DNA from: Microbacterium sp. TNHR37B
GTDB taxonomy: Bacteria; Actinomycetota; Actinomycetes; Actinomycetales; Microbacteriaceae
Assembly (NCBI RefSeq): GCF_001620065.1
Contig: NZ_LQGV01000001.1
Span: forward strand, 186,001 to 250,000
DNA length: 64,000 nt
Direction: 5' to 3'
In this document: piece after piece, positions 1-8,571 of the stretch
How positions within the stretch are numbered: position 1 is the stretch's first letter
How the letters are laid out: every line of letters starts with the position of its first letter
Position numbers and translations under genes: made by a program
Notes under the pieces: model-generated
Told to the model about the DNA's origin: nothing
Database searches by the model: none
Seen by the model: the letters and a program-made list of their open reading frames with translations, nothing else

Positions 1-1127
1 CCGAGACCTTCGCGGGAGCGACCGCCGAGCAGATCCGCAACCGCATCAAGACGGTGCTGCAGATGGCCGTCGTCCTCACCTACGGCGCGTCGATGCCGGT
101 CGTGAAAATGGGGCGGATGGCGGGCCAGTTCGCCAAGCCGCGCTCCAGCGACACCGAGACCCGGGGAGATGTCACTCTGCCCGCCTACCGCGGCGACATC
201 GTCAACGGATACGACTTCACGGAGGCCTCTCGCGCCGCCGACCCCGGCCGACTCCTCAAGGGTTACCACACGGCAGCGTCGACGCTGAACCTCATCCGCG
301 CGTTCACGCAGGGTGGTTTCGCTGACCTGCGCGAAGTGCACAGCTGGAACCAGGGTTTCGCGAAGAACCCCGCCAACGTGCGCTACGAGCGACTGGCGAC
401 GGAGATCGACCGCGCGATCAAGTTCATGGAGGCGGCCGGCGCCAACTTCGATGAGCTGCGCGGCGTCGAGTTCTACACCGGCCACGAGGGCCTGCTGATG
501 GACTACGAGCGACCGATGACCCGCATCGATTCGCGTACCGGGACCCCGTACAACACGTCGGCGCATTTCCTCTGGATCGGCGAGCGCACCCGCGACCTCG
601 ACGGCGCGCATGTCGACTACTTCTCCCAGATCCGCAACCCCATCGGGGTGAAGCTCGGTCCGACCACGTCCACCGACACGGCCCTCGCACTGATCGACAA
701 GCTCGATCCCGAGCGGGAGCCGGGCCGGCTCACGTTCATCACCCGCATGGGCGCCGGCAAGATCCGCGACGCCCTGCCGCCGCTTCTCGAGGCGGTCAAG
801 GATTCCGGGGCGACGCCGTTGTGGGTCACCGACCCGATGCACGGCAACGGCATCACGACGCCCACGGGTTACAAGACGCGACGCTTCGACGACGTCGTCG
901 ACGAGGTCCGCGGCTTCTTCGAGGCGCACCGCGCGGTGGGGACCTTCCCCGGCGGGATCCACGTCGAGCTCACCGGCGATGACGTCACCGAATGCCTTGG
1001 CGGCTCCGAGATGATCGACGAGGCGACGCTCGCCACCCGCTACGAGTCCCTCTGCGACCCGCGTCTGAACCACATGCAGTCGCTCGAGCTGGCGTTCCTC
1101 GTGGCGGAAGAGCTCGAGAAGCGCTGA
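1..1127 (+). CDS. aroG: Class II 3-deoxy-7-phosphoheptulonate (DAHP) synthase, 5' end outside window
   Basis: Catalyses the first step of the shikimate pathway, condensing phosphoenolpyruvate and erythrose 4-phosphate. The frame is open from base 3, so the real start lies upstream; about 374 C-terminal residues are visible. Plant-type (class II) signatures are plain: KMGRMAGQFAKPRS, the RGDIVNGYDF segment, the VHSWNQGF segment and the WVTDPMHGN segment. The stop codon is one base from the stop of the convergent PASTA kinase gene. The aroG-kinase-Rv2175c-prenyl synthase neighbourhood matches mycobacteria, where the corresponding enzyme is AroG (Rv2178c). Confidence 0.95.
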   Translation, partial: ETFAGATAEQIRNRIKTVLQMAVVLTYGASMPVVKMGRMAGQFAKPRSSDTETRGDVTLPAYRGDIVNGYDFTEASRAADPGRLLKGYHTAASTLNLIRAFTQGGFADLREVHSWNQGFAKNPANVRYERLATEIDRAIKFMEAAGANFDELRGVEFYTGHEGLLMDYERPMTRIDSRTGTPYNTSAHFLWIGERTRDLDGAHVDYFSQIRNPIGVKLGPTTSTDTALALIDKLDPEREPGRLTFITRMGAGKIRDALPPLLEAVKDSGATPLWVTDPMHGNGITTPTGYKTRRFDDVVDEVRGFFEAHRAVGTFPGGIHVELTGDDVTECLGGSEMIDEATLATRYESLCDPRLNHMQSLELAFLVAEELEKR

Positions 1128-1128
1128 C

Positions 1129-3066
1129 TCAGCGCCGCACGTCGATCGAGATGGTGATCGTCGTCCCGCGCTGCTGCAGGGTCTTGGCGTCAGGGCTCTG
1201 AGAGACGACCTCGGTGAGGTCGTTCTGCGCGATGTTCCATGGAAAGACCACGCCGCTCACCTCGAACCCGGCGTCGGTCAGCGTCTGGACGGCGCGGTCG
1301 CGGGTCATCCCGCGTACATCGGGGACCTCGAACAGCTGGGGGCCGCGAGAGATGACGAGCGTCACCCTCTCGCCGGGGCGCCACGATCCGCCGCCTTCGC
1401 GCTCCTGCATCCGGATGACGCGGCCCTTTTCGACCGACGTGCTGTACTCCTGCGTCGTCGTGACCTTCAGGTCGACCTTCTTGAGGGTGGACGTGGCAGC
1501 GGCCTCGGTGTCACCCACGACGTCGGGAACGGGACCGAGTGAGTAGCGGATCTCCGCGCTGGATCCCTGGAGCACGGTGCAGCCCTGAGCGCAGGGGATG
1601 GGGTCTGCGACACCGGCTTGAGTGATGAACACGCGGACGACGCGATCCTCGTCGAACGACGTGAAATAGGGGTTCGAGAGGGCGACGTCGATCTGCGCAT
1701 CGCGCAACAGCTGCGTCACCGTCTCCACGGTCTTGTTCTCGAGCGTGGGGAGTGTGACCTCGGCCGGTCCGAGAGAGACGACGACGGTCACCCGGGTCTG
1801 CTTCTCCACTCGCGTCCCGGGCTCGGGATCGGTGCGGATGGTCTCGCCCTCGGCGACCTCGAGACTGTTCCGGCCCTCCTGCACGGAGGTGAGTTCGTGG
1901 CTGCGGAGCTCCGCGGCGGCCTCGTCGAAGCTCTTGCCACGGACATCCGGCACGCTCACGAGGGCACCCGGACCCGAACCGAACCACCAGCCCGTGCCGG
2001 CTCCCGCTGCGGCCAGCAGCAGGACGAGCACGAGCAGCCACGCGCCTGTGACCGACCGCCGGTGAGCGCGTCGTCGGAGCTTCGTGGCATTGTCGACATC
2101 CGTCGTGACGACCGGAGCCGTGAAGGATCCCGGCAACACCTTGGTGAGTTCGCCCGACGGCGCGGTCCCGTCTCCGGTGGTGACGCCCACGGCCGTCGAC
2201 CGCACGACTTGGGGATGGATCCCCAACTCCTTCTCGATGTCACGCAGGCGATCGAGCATCTCTCGCGCGTCGACCGGGCGCTCATCGGGCTGTCGCTCCG
2301 TCGCCCACAGCACCAGTTCGTCGAGCTGTTCAGGAACGCCGGGATTGCGCACGCTGGGGCGCGGGACCGAGTCGGTGGCGTGCTGGTAGGCGATCTGCAT
2401 CGGCTGCTCGCCCTTGTACGGCTGTTCGCCGGTGAGCATCTCGTAGAGCATGATGCCCAGGGCATAGATGTCGCTGCGGGCGTCGGCCGTCCCGCGCGTG
2501 ACCAGCTCGGGAGCGAGGTAGGCGATCGTCCCGAGCAGCATCTGACCGGTCGCGGTGTTCGCGCTGGTCGCCCGCGCCAGACCGAAGTCGCCGATCTTGA
2601 TCCGGCCGTCCTCAGCCAGCAGCACGTTCTCCGGCTTGACGTCGCGATGGACGATCCCGGCGCGGTGCGCCGCGGACAACCCGGAGAGCACGGCATCCAT
2701 GATCGTGATCGTCTGGGGAATCGAGAGGCGACGCTGCTCCCGGAGCAGCTCCCGGAGCGTGATGCCCGGCAGATACTCCATCACGAGATAGGCCAGATCG
2801 TCGTCCTGCCCCTGGTCGAAGACGTTGACCACGTGCGGGTCGGCCAAGCGCGCGGCCGCGCGCGCCTCTTGAATGAACCGGCTCTGGAAGACGGTGTCGT
2901 CGGAGAGGTGGCCGTGCATCACTTTGAGAGCGACGCGCCGCTCGAGGCGGAGGTCGGTGGCGACGTAGACGGTCGCCATTCCGCCGCGTGCGATGCGGGC
3001 GCGCACGCGGTACCGACTGTCGACCAGGCGGCCGATCAGCGGATCCGTCTGCTGGCCCGTGCTCAC
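1129..3066 (-). CDS. Membrane Ser/Thr protein kinase with four PASTA domains (PknB/PknL family)
   Basis: Transmembrane eukaryotic-type kinase, 645 residues. The N-terminal kinase domain (about 1-275) shows a Gly-rich loop (ARGGMATVY), the VALKVM lysine, HRDVKPENVLL and DFGLAR. One membrane helix lies near 340-362, followed outside the cell by four PASTA repeats (each begins near PDVRG, PTLEN, PDVVG, PDVRG) that in this family sense peptidoglycan or muropeptides. The GTG start sits 6 nt after a TAGACT -10 element, so the message is probably leaderless. Position beside an Rv2175c-like gene suggests the PknL role of phosphorylating that protein. That is by analogy, since mycobacterial PknL as I recall it is shorter and lacks PASTA. 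Confidence 0.95.
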   Translation of the reverse strand: MSTGQQTDPLIGRLVDSRYRVRARIARGGMATVYVATDLRLERRVALKVMHGHLSDDTVFQSRFIQEARAAARLADPHVVNVFDQGQDDDLAYLVMEYLPGITLRELLREQRRLSIPQTITIMDAVLSGLSAAHRAGIVHRDVKPENVLLAEDGRIKIGDFGLARATSANTATGQMLLGTIAYLAPELVTRGTADARSDIYALGIMLYEMLTGEQPYKGEQPMQIAYQHATDSVPRPSVRNPGVPEQLDELVLWATERQPDERPVDAREMLDRLRDIEKELGIHPQVVRSTAVGVTTGDGTAPSGELTKVLPGSFTAPVVTTDVDNATKLRRRAHRRSVTGAWLLVLVLLLAAAGAGTGWWFGSGPGALVSVPDVRGKSFDEAAAELRSHELTSVQEGRNSLEVAEGETIRTDPEPGTRVEKQTRVTVVVSLGPAEVTLPTLENKTVETVTQLLRDAQIDVALSNPYFTSFDEDRVVRVFITQAGVADPIPCAQGCTVLQGSSAEIRYSLGPVPDVVGDTEAAATSTLKKVDLKVTTTQEYSTSVEKGRVIRMQEREGGGSWRPGERVTLVISRGPQLFEVPDVRGMTRDRAVQTLTDAGFEVSGVVFPWNIAQNDLTEVVSQSPDAKTLQQRGTTITISIDVRR

Positions 3067-3072
3067 GCGTCG

Positions 3073-3078
3073 AGTCTA
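3073..3078 (-). promoter_or_regulatory. -10 element TAGACT, leaderless start of the PASTA kinase
   Basis: On the minus strand TAGACT is followed by 6 nt (CGACGC) and then the GTG start of the kinase. No Shine-Dalgarno is possible in that space. Confidence 0.6.
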
Positions 3079-3130
3079 CGGAGCCGGAGCAGGGAGTCCG
3101 GGCAGCGGCTCGCCCCGCGGATGGAGCCGG

Positions 3131-4183
3131 TCAGCCCAACCGCTCGAGCCACTGGTAGGCCTGTGACTCCCACTGGCCGTAACGGTGCGGATAAGCCGAG
3201 CGTTGCACCGCCTGCGCAGCCTCGCTGAACTCCATGTCCTCCCAGCCCGCGATGTCGAGCAGCCCGCGCGTATCCGAACCGTTGGGATCGTCGGGGCCGC
3301 CGAAGAAGGCTGCCGCCGCGCGTCGGGGGTCGCGCACCTGGTCCGGCGTGCCCCATCCCGTGCTCGGACGCTGCTGGAACAGCCCCAGCGAGTCGTAGGT
3401 GCCGTAGTCGAGGTTTCGGAGCCAGGACTCCACCATCGCGGTGGCGAGGGCAATCGCGATCCCTCGGTCGGAGACGCCGCGTTCGCGTCCGACGGCGATG
3501 ATCAGACGGGCGTTCTTGGTCTGTTCCGCATCCAGTCGCGCCCCGTGCGTCGCCTTCTGGGGCGAGGACGTGGAGGGTGCCGCTGCGGGACGGGCCGTTG
3601 CCTTCGCCGTCGACGGGCGTCCCGGGATCGCGAGCTTCTCACCCGGGTAGATGATCGCGCCGGTCGTGAGATCGTTGGCCCGCAGAAGCGCCGCGAGTGA
3701 GCAGTCGTGGCGGTCGGCGATCGCCCAGAGGGTGTCGCCGGAGCGCACCGTGTACGAGGTCGAGGAGGTGTGCGATGCTCGCGTGGAGCTCTTCGAGGGC
3801 TTCTCGGCGCCCGCCGAGCCCGTGCTCTTCTCCGCTGCGGAAAGCCGCAGCACGTCACCGGGCCGGATGATCGATCTCCATCCCAGACCATTCCAGGCCA
3901 GCACGTCGGCGGTACGGAGCCCGTGCGCCGCGGCGATGGCGCTGACGGTGTCTCCGCGAACCACGGTGTGGGTGCGCGGCGTCCGAGTGGTGGGCGTCGC
4001 AACGGTCGCGGACGCAGCGGCCGTGACGGCATTGCCGAGGGCGGCGATCGTCGGCGTCGCCGTCTCCATCGGTACCTCGGGGATGGTGGCGGCCGTGCCG
4101 GGGGAGCCGCTGACGGAAAGGGCGATCGTGCCCCAGACGGCGACGGAGCCGGTGGACGTGGACAGCGTCGGCAAGCGTCTCAT
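3131..4183 (-). CDS. Secreted protein with two LysM domains and a lysozyme-like domain
   Basis: Predicted exported cell-wall protein of 350 residues. An N-terminal hydrophobic segment acts as signal sequence (about 12-32). Two LysM peptidoglycan-binding repeats follow (about 71-114 and 143-187), each with the GDT-x2-IA pattern, separated by Ser/Ala/Lys-rich linkers. The C-terminal ~130 residues (AMVESWLRNL, SLGLFQQRP, AYPHRYGQWE) resemble a transglycosylase/lysozyme-like fold; I do not claim activity. The start is set at the ATG at 4183, because a strong GGAGGAGAG lies just upstream and a hydrophobic signal follows; the longer frame to 4243 lacks both. It lies upstream of the PASTA kinase, which also binds cell wall. 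Confidence 0.85.
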   Translation of the reverse strand: MRRLPTLSTSTGSVAVWGTIALSVSGSPGTAATIPEVPMETATPTIAALGNAVTAAASATVATPTTRTPRTHTVVRGDTVSAIAAAHGLRTADVLAWNGLGWRSIIRPGDVLRLSAAEKSTGSAGAEKPSKSSTRASHTSSTSYTVRSGDTLWAIADRHDCSLAALLRANDLTTGAIIYPGEKLAIPGRPSTAKATARPAAAPSTSSPQKATHGARLDAEQTKNARLIIAVGRERGVSDRGIAIALATAMVESWLRNLDYGTYDSLGLFQQRPSTGWGTPDQVRDPRRAAAAFFGGPDDPNGSDTRGLLDIAGWEDMEFSEAAQAVQRSAYPHRYGQWESQAYQWLERLG

Positions 4184-4227
4184 GGGTGATCTCTCCTCCT
4201 CGTGGACCTCGAAAACGCTGTCACGGA

Positions 4228-4242
4228 AGTCAAGTCGAGTCA
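4228..4242. repeat. Three tandem 5-bp units (AGTCA/AGTCG/AGTCA)
   Basis: The divergent intergenic region 4184-4367 contains AGTCA-AGTCG-AGTCA in tandem, followed by an A+T-rich stretch to about 4290. It lies about 45-60 bp upstream of the LysM gene start, where an operator or promoter would sit. No function is assigned. Confidence 0.35.
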
Positions 4243-4355
4243 ATCAAAGAGGCAGAAGTGAAAGATGTGATTTCTGTAATGTTCCGTCGAGCGTGGACCT
4301 GTGCTCCTCAGCGCCGGTTCCCTCCCCGCCGGTGCTCGGCCCCCGCGCGGAATGC

Positions 4356-4361
4356 GATAGT
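4356..4361 (+). promoter_or_regulatory. -10 element GATAGT, leaderless start of the Rv2175c-like gene
   Basis: GATAGT is followed by 6 nt (GGAGGG) and the GTG at 4368. The purine run in the spacer is too close to the GTG to act as a normal Shine-Dalgarno. Confidence 0.45.
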
Positions 4362-4367
4362 GGAGGG

Positions 4368-4715
4368 GTGACCGGCTCGACTCCGACGTTTCCCACTGAC
4401 TGGCTGACCCTCCCCGACCTCGTCGCGGTGACGGGAGAACCGCTCGGCCGTATCCGACGGTTGCTCGATGAGAAGCACCTGGTCGCGTCGCGACGCCACG
4501 GTGCTCCCCAGGTGCCCGCAGCCTTCCTCATGGAGGGGCGCCCCGTGACGTCGCTCCGCGGGACCGTGATCGTGCTCCAGGACGCCGGCTTCTCCGACGA
4601 TGAACTGATCGACTGGCTGCTGACCGAGGACGAGTCGCTCGGCCACGCGCCCATCGAGTCACTCCGCGCGGGTCGCAAGAGCGAGGTCCGCCGCATCGCG
4701 CAGGCGCTCGCCTGA
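4368..4715 (+). CDS. Rv2175c-like winged-helix DNA-binding protein
   Basis: 115-residue protein. The N-terminal helix-turn-helix (LPDLVAVTGEPLGRIRRLLDE, about 14-34) and the C-terminal helical part (GFSDDELIDWLL) match the mycobacterial Rv2175c family, a DNA-binding protein known there as a substrate of the kinase PknL. A PASTA kinase gene lies 1.3 kb away on the other strand. The frame stays open far upstream, but the GTG at 4368 is preferred: it gives the family's usual size and has a -10 element 6 nt upstream. Confidence 0.8.
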   Translation: MTGSTPTFPTDWLTLPDLVAVTGEPLGRIRRLLDEKHLVASRRHGAPQVPAAFLMEGRPVTSLRGTVIVLQDAGFSDDELIDWLLTEDESLGHAPIESLRAGRKSEVRRIAQALA

Positions 4716-4725
4716 GCGAACTCGC

Positions 4726-5817
4726 TCAGGACGTTCGAGCGACCGCCGCCCGGGCAAGGTCGCGCAGCGCGCCGACCGCGGCATTGTCCAGCGCTGCGCC
4801 GCGCAGTGCGCGATCGGCCTCGGACGCGTAGTCCGAGATGACGTCCTCGACGCGTGCGAGGGCGCCGGAGTCGACGATCGTGCGCTGCAGGGACGAGATC
4901 TGGTCGCCGGTGAGATCAGGATCGCCCAGCAGTTCGTCGAGGGTGCGTCGAGCGCCCGTGGGGAGGTTCTCCCGCGCGAACGCGATGAGGAGCGTGCGTT
5001 TCCCTTCACGCAGATCGTCGCCCGAGGGCTTTCCCGTCACGGAGCTGTCGCCGAACACTCCCAGGACGTCGTCGCGAAGCTGGAAGGCGAGCCCGATCGG
5101 CAGGCCGAATCGTCCCAGTGCCTCCCGCTGGTCGGGTGTGGCCCCCGCCAGCTCGGCGCCGATCAGGAGTGGCTGCAGCACGCTGTAGCGAGCGGACTTG
5201 TAGGTCGCGACCCGGAGGGAGCGATCAGCGTGCTCCGCGTCGTCCACGGAGAGGGCCGCGGCCTCCTCGGCGAGGTCCAGCAACTGGCCCACCGTCACCT
5301 CGCGACGCATGCGCGCGTACTCGAGCCTGGCGGCTGCGGCGGTGCCGCTGTCGCGGAGCCCCTCCTCGAACAGGTCGTCGCTCCACGCCACGAGGAGGTC
5401 TCCCAGAAGGATCGCCGCGGAACGTCCATAGGCCGCCCCGTCTCCGCTCCATCCCTGTGCGCGATGTCCGCGCTCGAGCGCCCGGTGTGCGGCGGGGCGA
5501 CCCCGGCGCGTGTCGGAGTTATCGATGAGGTCGTCATGCACGAGAGCCGCGGCGTGGAAGATCTCCAGTGCCGCTGCAGCCGCGACTGCGGCCGGGTCGA
5601 CCTCGACCGCGCCGCGTGGTGAGGCCCCCGCAACAGCCCACCATCCGGTGAGGCAGAAGCGGCCGCGCAGGCGCTTCCCGCCTGTGATCGTCTCGGCGGC
5701 CGTCCGCACGAATGCGATGGCATCGGGGCCCAGCTCGCGGGCCTCCTCGATGCGGTCTTCGGCGAACCTCTCCATCCGCTGGGAAACGAGCTCGATCAGG
5801 TCCACCGAAGGCATCAC
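4726..5817 (-). CDS. Polyprenyl (geranylgeranyl-type) diphosphate synthase
   Basis: Isoprenoid chain elongation using allylic diphosphates and isopentenyl diphosphate; 363 residues. The first Asp-rich motif is at D95-D96-L-I-D99 (LVHDDLIDNSD) and the second at D249-D250 (QLRDDVLGVFGD). GGKRLRGRF near 46-54 supplies diphosphate-binding Lys/Arg. Similar to IdsA/GrcC-type enzymes; chain length cannot be told from sequence alone. The GTG start is 6 nt from a TAGGCT -10 element; the next codon is ATG. The convergent Rv2175c-like gene ends 10 bp from its stop. Confidence 0.9.
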   Translation of the reverse strand: MMPSVDLIELVSQRMERFAEDRIEEARELGPDAIAFVRTAAETITGGKRLRGRFCLTGWWAVAGASPRGAVEVDPAAVAAAAALEIFHAAALVHDDLIDNSDTRRGRPAAHRALERGHRAQGWSGDGAAYGRSAAILLGDLLVAWSDDLFEEGLRDSGTAAAARLEYARMRREVTVGQLLDLAEEAAALSVDDAEHADRSLRVATYKSARYSVLQPLLIGAELAGATPDQREALGRFGLPIGLAFQLRDDVLGVFGDSSVTGKPSGDDLREGKRTLLIAFARENLPTGARRTLDELLGDPDLTGDQISSLQRTIVDSGALARVEDVISDYASEADRALRGAALDNAAVGALRDLARAAVARTS

Positions 5818-5823
5818 GGGCCT

Positions 5824-5829
5824 AGCCTA
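5824..5829 (-). promoter_or_regulatory. -10 element TAGGCT, leaderless start of prenyl diphosphate synthase
   Basis: Minus strand TAGGCT, 6-nt spacer AGGCCC, then GTG at 5817. It lies back to back with the -10 of the DUF3040 gene. Confidence 0.6.
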
Positions 5830-5846
5830 GTTCTCGAGCACCCGCG

Positions 5847-5852
5847 TACAAT
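5847..5852 (+). promoter_or_regulatory. -10 element TACAAT upstream of the DUF3040 gene
   Basis: TACAAT is close to consensus and lies 32 bp upstream of the ATG. This leaves a short leader carrying the AGAGGGGG ribosome-binding site. Confidence 0.5.
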
Positions 5853-5884
5853 CGAGATCACTCGACACTTCAAGAGGGGGATGC

Positions 5885-6268
5885 ATGCCACTGTCAGAGC
5901 AGGAGCAGCGTCTGCTGGACGAGATGGAGCGCCATCTCATGCACAACGACGCCGATGTCGTCAGCGCGCCCCGTGAAGGCCAGTCCCTCAGCTACCGCAA
6001 CATCGTCTACGGCAGCGTTCTCGTGCTCGTCGGCATCGCCGGTCTCGTCGTCGGAGTGTCGACCTCCCTCATCATCGTGGGAGTGATCGCGTTCCTTGCG
6101 ATGGTGGCGGGCGTCGTGCTCGCGGCGACCCCCGCGCGCGGCGGCTCCGCACGTCCGCGGTCCCAGGGAACCCGCAAGCCCACGGCCGCGGGCCCGGCCA
6201 AGGCCGGCGGCGGCAGCTTCATGGACCGCATGAACGATCGATGGGATCGACGCCGCGGCGAAGGGTGA
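5885..6268 (+). CDS. DUF3040 family membrane protein
   Basis: Small membrane protein of 127 residues. The N-terminal helix (MPLSEQEQRLLDEMERHL) is the DUF3040 hallmark. Two membrane helices follow (about 44-60 and 62-81) and a basic, Gly/Pro-rich tail. Function unknown; in actinobacteria this family commonly sits just upstream of mraZ, as here. AGAGGGGG precedes the ATG. An overlapping out-of-frame ATG at 5881 is ignored. A clear terminator follows, so it is not cotranscribed with mraZ. Confidence 0.85.
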   Translation: MPLSEQEQRLLDEMERHLMHNDADVVSAPREGQSLSYRNIVYGSVLVLVGIAGLVVGVSTSLIIVGVIAFLAMVAGVVLAATPARGGSARPRSQGTRKPTAAGPAKAGGGSFMDRMNDRWDRRRGEG

Positions 6269-6295
6269 CCCCCTTCTCCGACGGAGAACCACCAG

Positions 6296-6325
6296 AGCAC
6301 CGACCTTCGGGTCGGTGCTTTTTTT
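6296..6325 (+). terminator. Rho-independent terminator after the DUF3040 gene
   Basis: Perfect 10-bp stem AGCACCGACC / GGTCGGTGCT around a TTCG tetraloop, followed by seven T. It isolates the mraZ operon from upstream transcription. Confidence 0.95.
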
Positions 6326-6415
6326 GTGCCCGCGGCGACGGCGACGTCCACCGCGCATCGTGCCGGCCTGCCTCCGGGGGAGAGCCCGGGCGCGGCTCGG
6401 CCACAAATCGATAGG

Positions 6416-6442
6416 AAAGTGGAGGAAAGTGGAGTAAAGTGG
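6416..6442 (+). promoter_or_regulatory. Three 10-bp direct repeats, MraZ-box type operator
   Basis: AAAGTGG occurs three times with exact 10-bp period (6416, 6426, 6436), the repeated unit being AAAGTGGAGN. This helical phasing of GTGG units upstream of mraZ matches the repeats bound by MraZ, which represses its own operon in other bacteria. The array ends about 42 bp before the mraZ ATG. Confidence 0.8.
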
Positions 6443-6484
6443 CGCGTACTTCAGGCGGCCGGGCGGAGAAGGGGGTGGGACGCG

Positions 6485-6916
6485 ATGCTGTTGGGCACGT
6501 ACACCCCGAAGCTCGACGACAAGGGCCGCGTCATTCTTCCGGCGAAGTTCCGCACCGATCTCGGCGACGGCGTCGTCGTCACCCGGGGGCAGGAACGCTG
6601 CCTCTACGTCTTCAGCACGAAGGAGTTCGAGCGCGTCTACGAACGGATCCGCGAAGCGCCGCTGACCAACAAGCAGGCCCGCGACTTCCAGCGCATGTTC
6701 CTGTCGGGAGCAAGCGATGAGAAGCCGGACGGTCAGAGCCGGATCACCATTCCGCCGCACCTGCGCACCTACGCGAACCTCGGCCGTGAGCTCGTCGTGA
6801 CCGGTGTCGGAGCGCACGCCGAGATCTGGGACGCGGAGGCGTGGAACGCCTACGCGGAAGGAAACGAAGACAGCTACTCGGAGATGGAGCAGGAGGTGAT
6901 CCCCGGGCTCTTCTGA
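6485..6916 (+). CDS. mraZ: Transcriptional regulator MraZ
   Basis: 143-residue SpoVT/AbrB-fold DNA-binding protein that autoregulates the division and wall cluster. It contains two MraZ/AbrB repeats: [14 protein letters not shown] (about 9-22) and [14 protein letters not shown] (about 83-96). The ATG at 6485 gives the family length and start ([11 protein letters not shown]), although the frame is open further upstream. It is the first gene of the dcw cluster, just after the three-repeat operator. Confidence 0.95.
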   Translation: MLLGTYTPKLDDKGRVILPAKFRTDLGDGVVVTRGQERCLYVFSTKEFERVYERIREAPLTNKQARDFQRMFLSGASDEKPDGQSRITIPPHLRTYANLGRELVVTGVGAHAEIWDAEAWNAYAEGNEDSYSEMEQEVIPGLF

Positions 6917-7017
6917 GCCGTGGCCCCGACTCCCAGCCGCACGCCCTGACACACTTCCCCGGTGCCAGGTCGGAGCGGATGGGGATCCGGGCTCCGGGTC
7001 GGAGGCAGCACAGGTCG

Positions 7018-7986
7018 ATGATCATGAACCCCCGCGACATCCACACTCCCGTTCTGCTCGAACGCTGCGTCGAACTCCTCGCACCGGCGCTCGACCGCGA
7101 CGACGCGGTCATCGTCGATGCCACCGAGGGGATGGGCGGGCACTCGGAGGCGCTGCTCGAGCGTTTCCCGCACGCCCGCCTGATCGGACTCGACCGTGAC
7201 ACCGACGCCCTGCGGATCGCGGGGGAGCGCCTCTCTCGCTTCGGCGACCGGGTGCACCTGGTGCACACCGTCTACGACGGCATCGCTGAGGCCGTCGCGT
7301 CGGTCGGTGTCTCCCAGGTGCACGGAATCCTCTTCGACCTGGGGGTGTCCTCGCTCCAACTGGATGAAGCCGATCGTGGTTTCGCGTACGCGCAGGATGC
7401 GCCGCTGGACATGCGCATGGACCAGACCAGCGGCACCACCGCGGCCGATATCGTGGCGGCATACGGCGAAGGCGACCTTCGGCGGATCTTCGAACGCTAC
7501 GGCGAAGAGAAGCTCGCGGGGCGCTACGCCCGCGCCATCATCGCCGCTCGGCAGTCGCGTCCGCTGCTGCGGTCGTCGGACCTCGTGGAGGTCCTGATCG
7601 CCGCCACCCCTGCCGCCGTGCAGCGCGAGAAGTCGGGTCATCCGGCCAAGCGGGTCTTCCAGGCACTGCGGATCGAGGTCAATCGAGAACTGGCCGCGCT
7701 GGAGGCGGCGATCCCCGCCGCACTCGAGCTCCTGCCTGTCGGCGGGCGCATCGTCGTCCTTTCCTACCAGTCGCTCGAGGACCGCCTCGTCAAGCGCGTG
7801 TTCGCATCGGCCACCGCCTCGACGGCGCCGCGCGATCTTCCGATCGAATTGCCCGAGCACGCGCCGCGATTCCGGCTGCTCGTGAGGGGCGCGGAGCTCG
7901 CCTCCGACGAGGAACGCGCCCGCAACCCCCGCGCGACGCCGGCACGGCTGCGCGCGGCAGAACGAGTGAGGGAGGCCGCCGCATGA
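7018..7986 (+). CDS. rsmH: 16S rRNA (cytosine1402-N4)-methyltransferase RsmH
   Basis: S-adenosylmethionine-dependent enzyme methylating C1402 of 16S rRNA. About 322 residues: [13 protein letters not shown] near the start, the SAM-binding [32 protein letters not shown] and the C-terminal RLLVRGAE region are family marks. Two in-frame ATGs lie at 7018 and 7024. GGAGG at 7001-7005 is 12 nt from the first, so 7018 is taken, but the second is possible. The stop overlaps the start of the next gene. Confidence 0.93.
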   Translation: MIMNPRDIHTPVLLERCVELLAPALDRDDAVIVDATEGMGGHSEALLERFPHARLIGLDRDTDALRIAGERLSRFGDRVHLVHTVYDGIAEAVASVGVSQVHGILFDLGVSSLQLDEADRGFAYAQDAPLDMRMDQTSGTTAADIVAAYGEGDLRRIFERYGEEKLAGRYARAIIAARQSRPLLRSSDLVEVLIAATPAAVQREKSGHPAKRVFQALRIEVNRELAALEAAIPAALELLPVGGRIVVLSYQSLEDRLVKRVFASATASTAPRDLPIELPEHAPRFRLLVRGAELASDEERARNPRATPARLRAAERVREAAA

Positions 7987-8567
7987 GCACGAACCTCGCA
8001 GAGGACGACGTCTTCGGCGCACTTCCCCGTCCGCTTCCGGGGCCCGAGCGTCGGCTCCACGCCGTCTCGCAGGCGGCCCCGCGCCGCAAGCCCCGCCTCG
8101 TCTACGGTCTCGTCGCCGTCCTGGGCGCTCTCACGATCGCCGGGGCGCAGATGGGGCTCTCGATTCTGACGACGCAGAGCTCCTACGAACTGCGCTCGCT
8201 GACCACGGAGCAGCGGAGTGTGCAGTGGCAGAAGCAGATCCTGCAGGACGAGGTCGCAGGTCTCAGCTCCCCGCAGTACCTGGCCGCGAACGCCGCCGCG
8301 CTCGGGATGGTCACGGGCCAAGCCCCCAACTATCTGCGTCTCAGCGACGGCGCCCTGATCGGCAGCGGCAAGAAGGCCACGACGACCTCCAGCGTCCAGG
8401 CGCTGAAAAAGGCCGCGGTCTCCAACGAGCTCCTCAGCGGGCTCCCGCTCGTCACCGACCCCGACGCGAGTCTGGGGTCCCGCACGGCCTCCGAACAGAG
8501 CGTCGTCGTCAATCCGGCCTCCCCTCCTGCCATCGCCGACGGTCTGCCGACCCCGAACACGCATTGA
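7983..8567 (+). CDS. FtsL-like bitopic division protein
   Basis: 194-residue protein with a basic cytoplasmic N-terminus, one membrane helix (about 41-62) and an extracellular heptad-like helical segment. This is the topology and position (between rsmH and ftsI) of FtsL, which with FtsB/DivIC and FtsQ activates the division synthase. Sequence similarity is weak, as is usual for FtsL, so the name rests mainly on synteny. The ATG overlaps the rsmH stop (ATGA). Confidence 0.75.
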   Translation: MSTNLAEDDVFGALPRPLPGPERRLHAVSQAAPRRKPRLVYGLVAVLGALTIAGAQMGLSILTTQSSYELRSLTTEQRSVQWQKQILQDEVAGLSSPQYLAANAAALGMVTGQAPNYLRLSDGALIGSGKKATTTSSVQALKKAAVSNELLSGLPLVTDPDASLGSRTASEQSVVVNPASPPAIADGLPTPNTH

Positions 8568-8571
8568 GAAC

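Noticed and set aside
4184..4367. Possible c-di-AMP (ydaO-type) riboswitch before the LysM gene, as seen for some wall hydrolases
   Set aside because: The leader is too short and none of the conserved ydaO motif blocks can be recognised.
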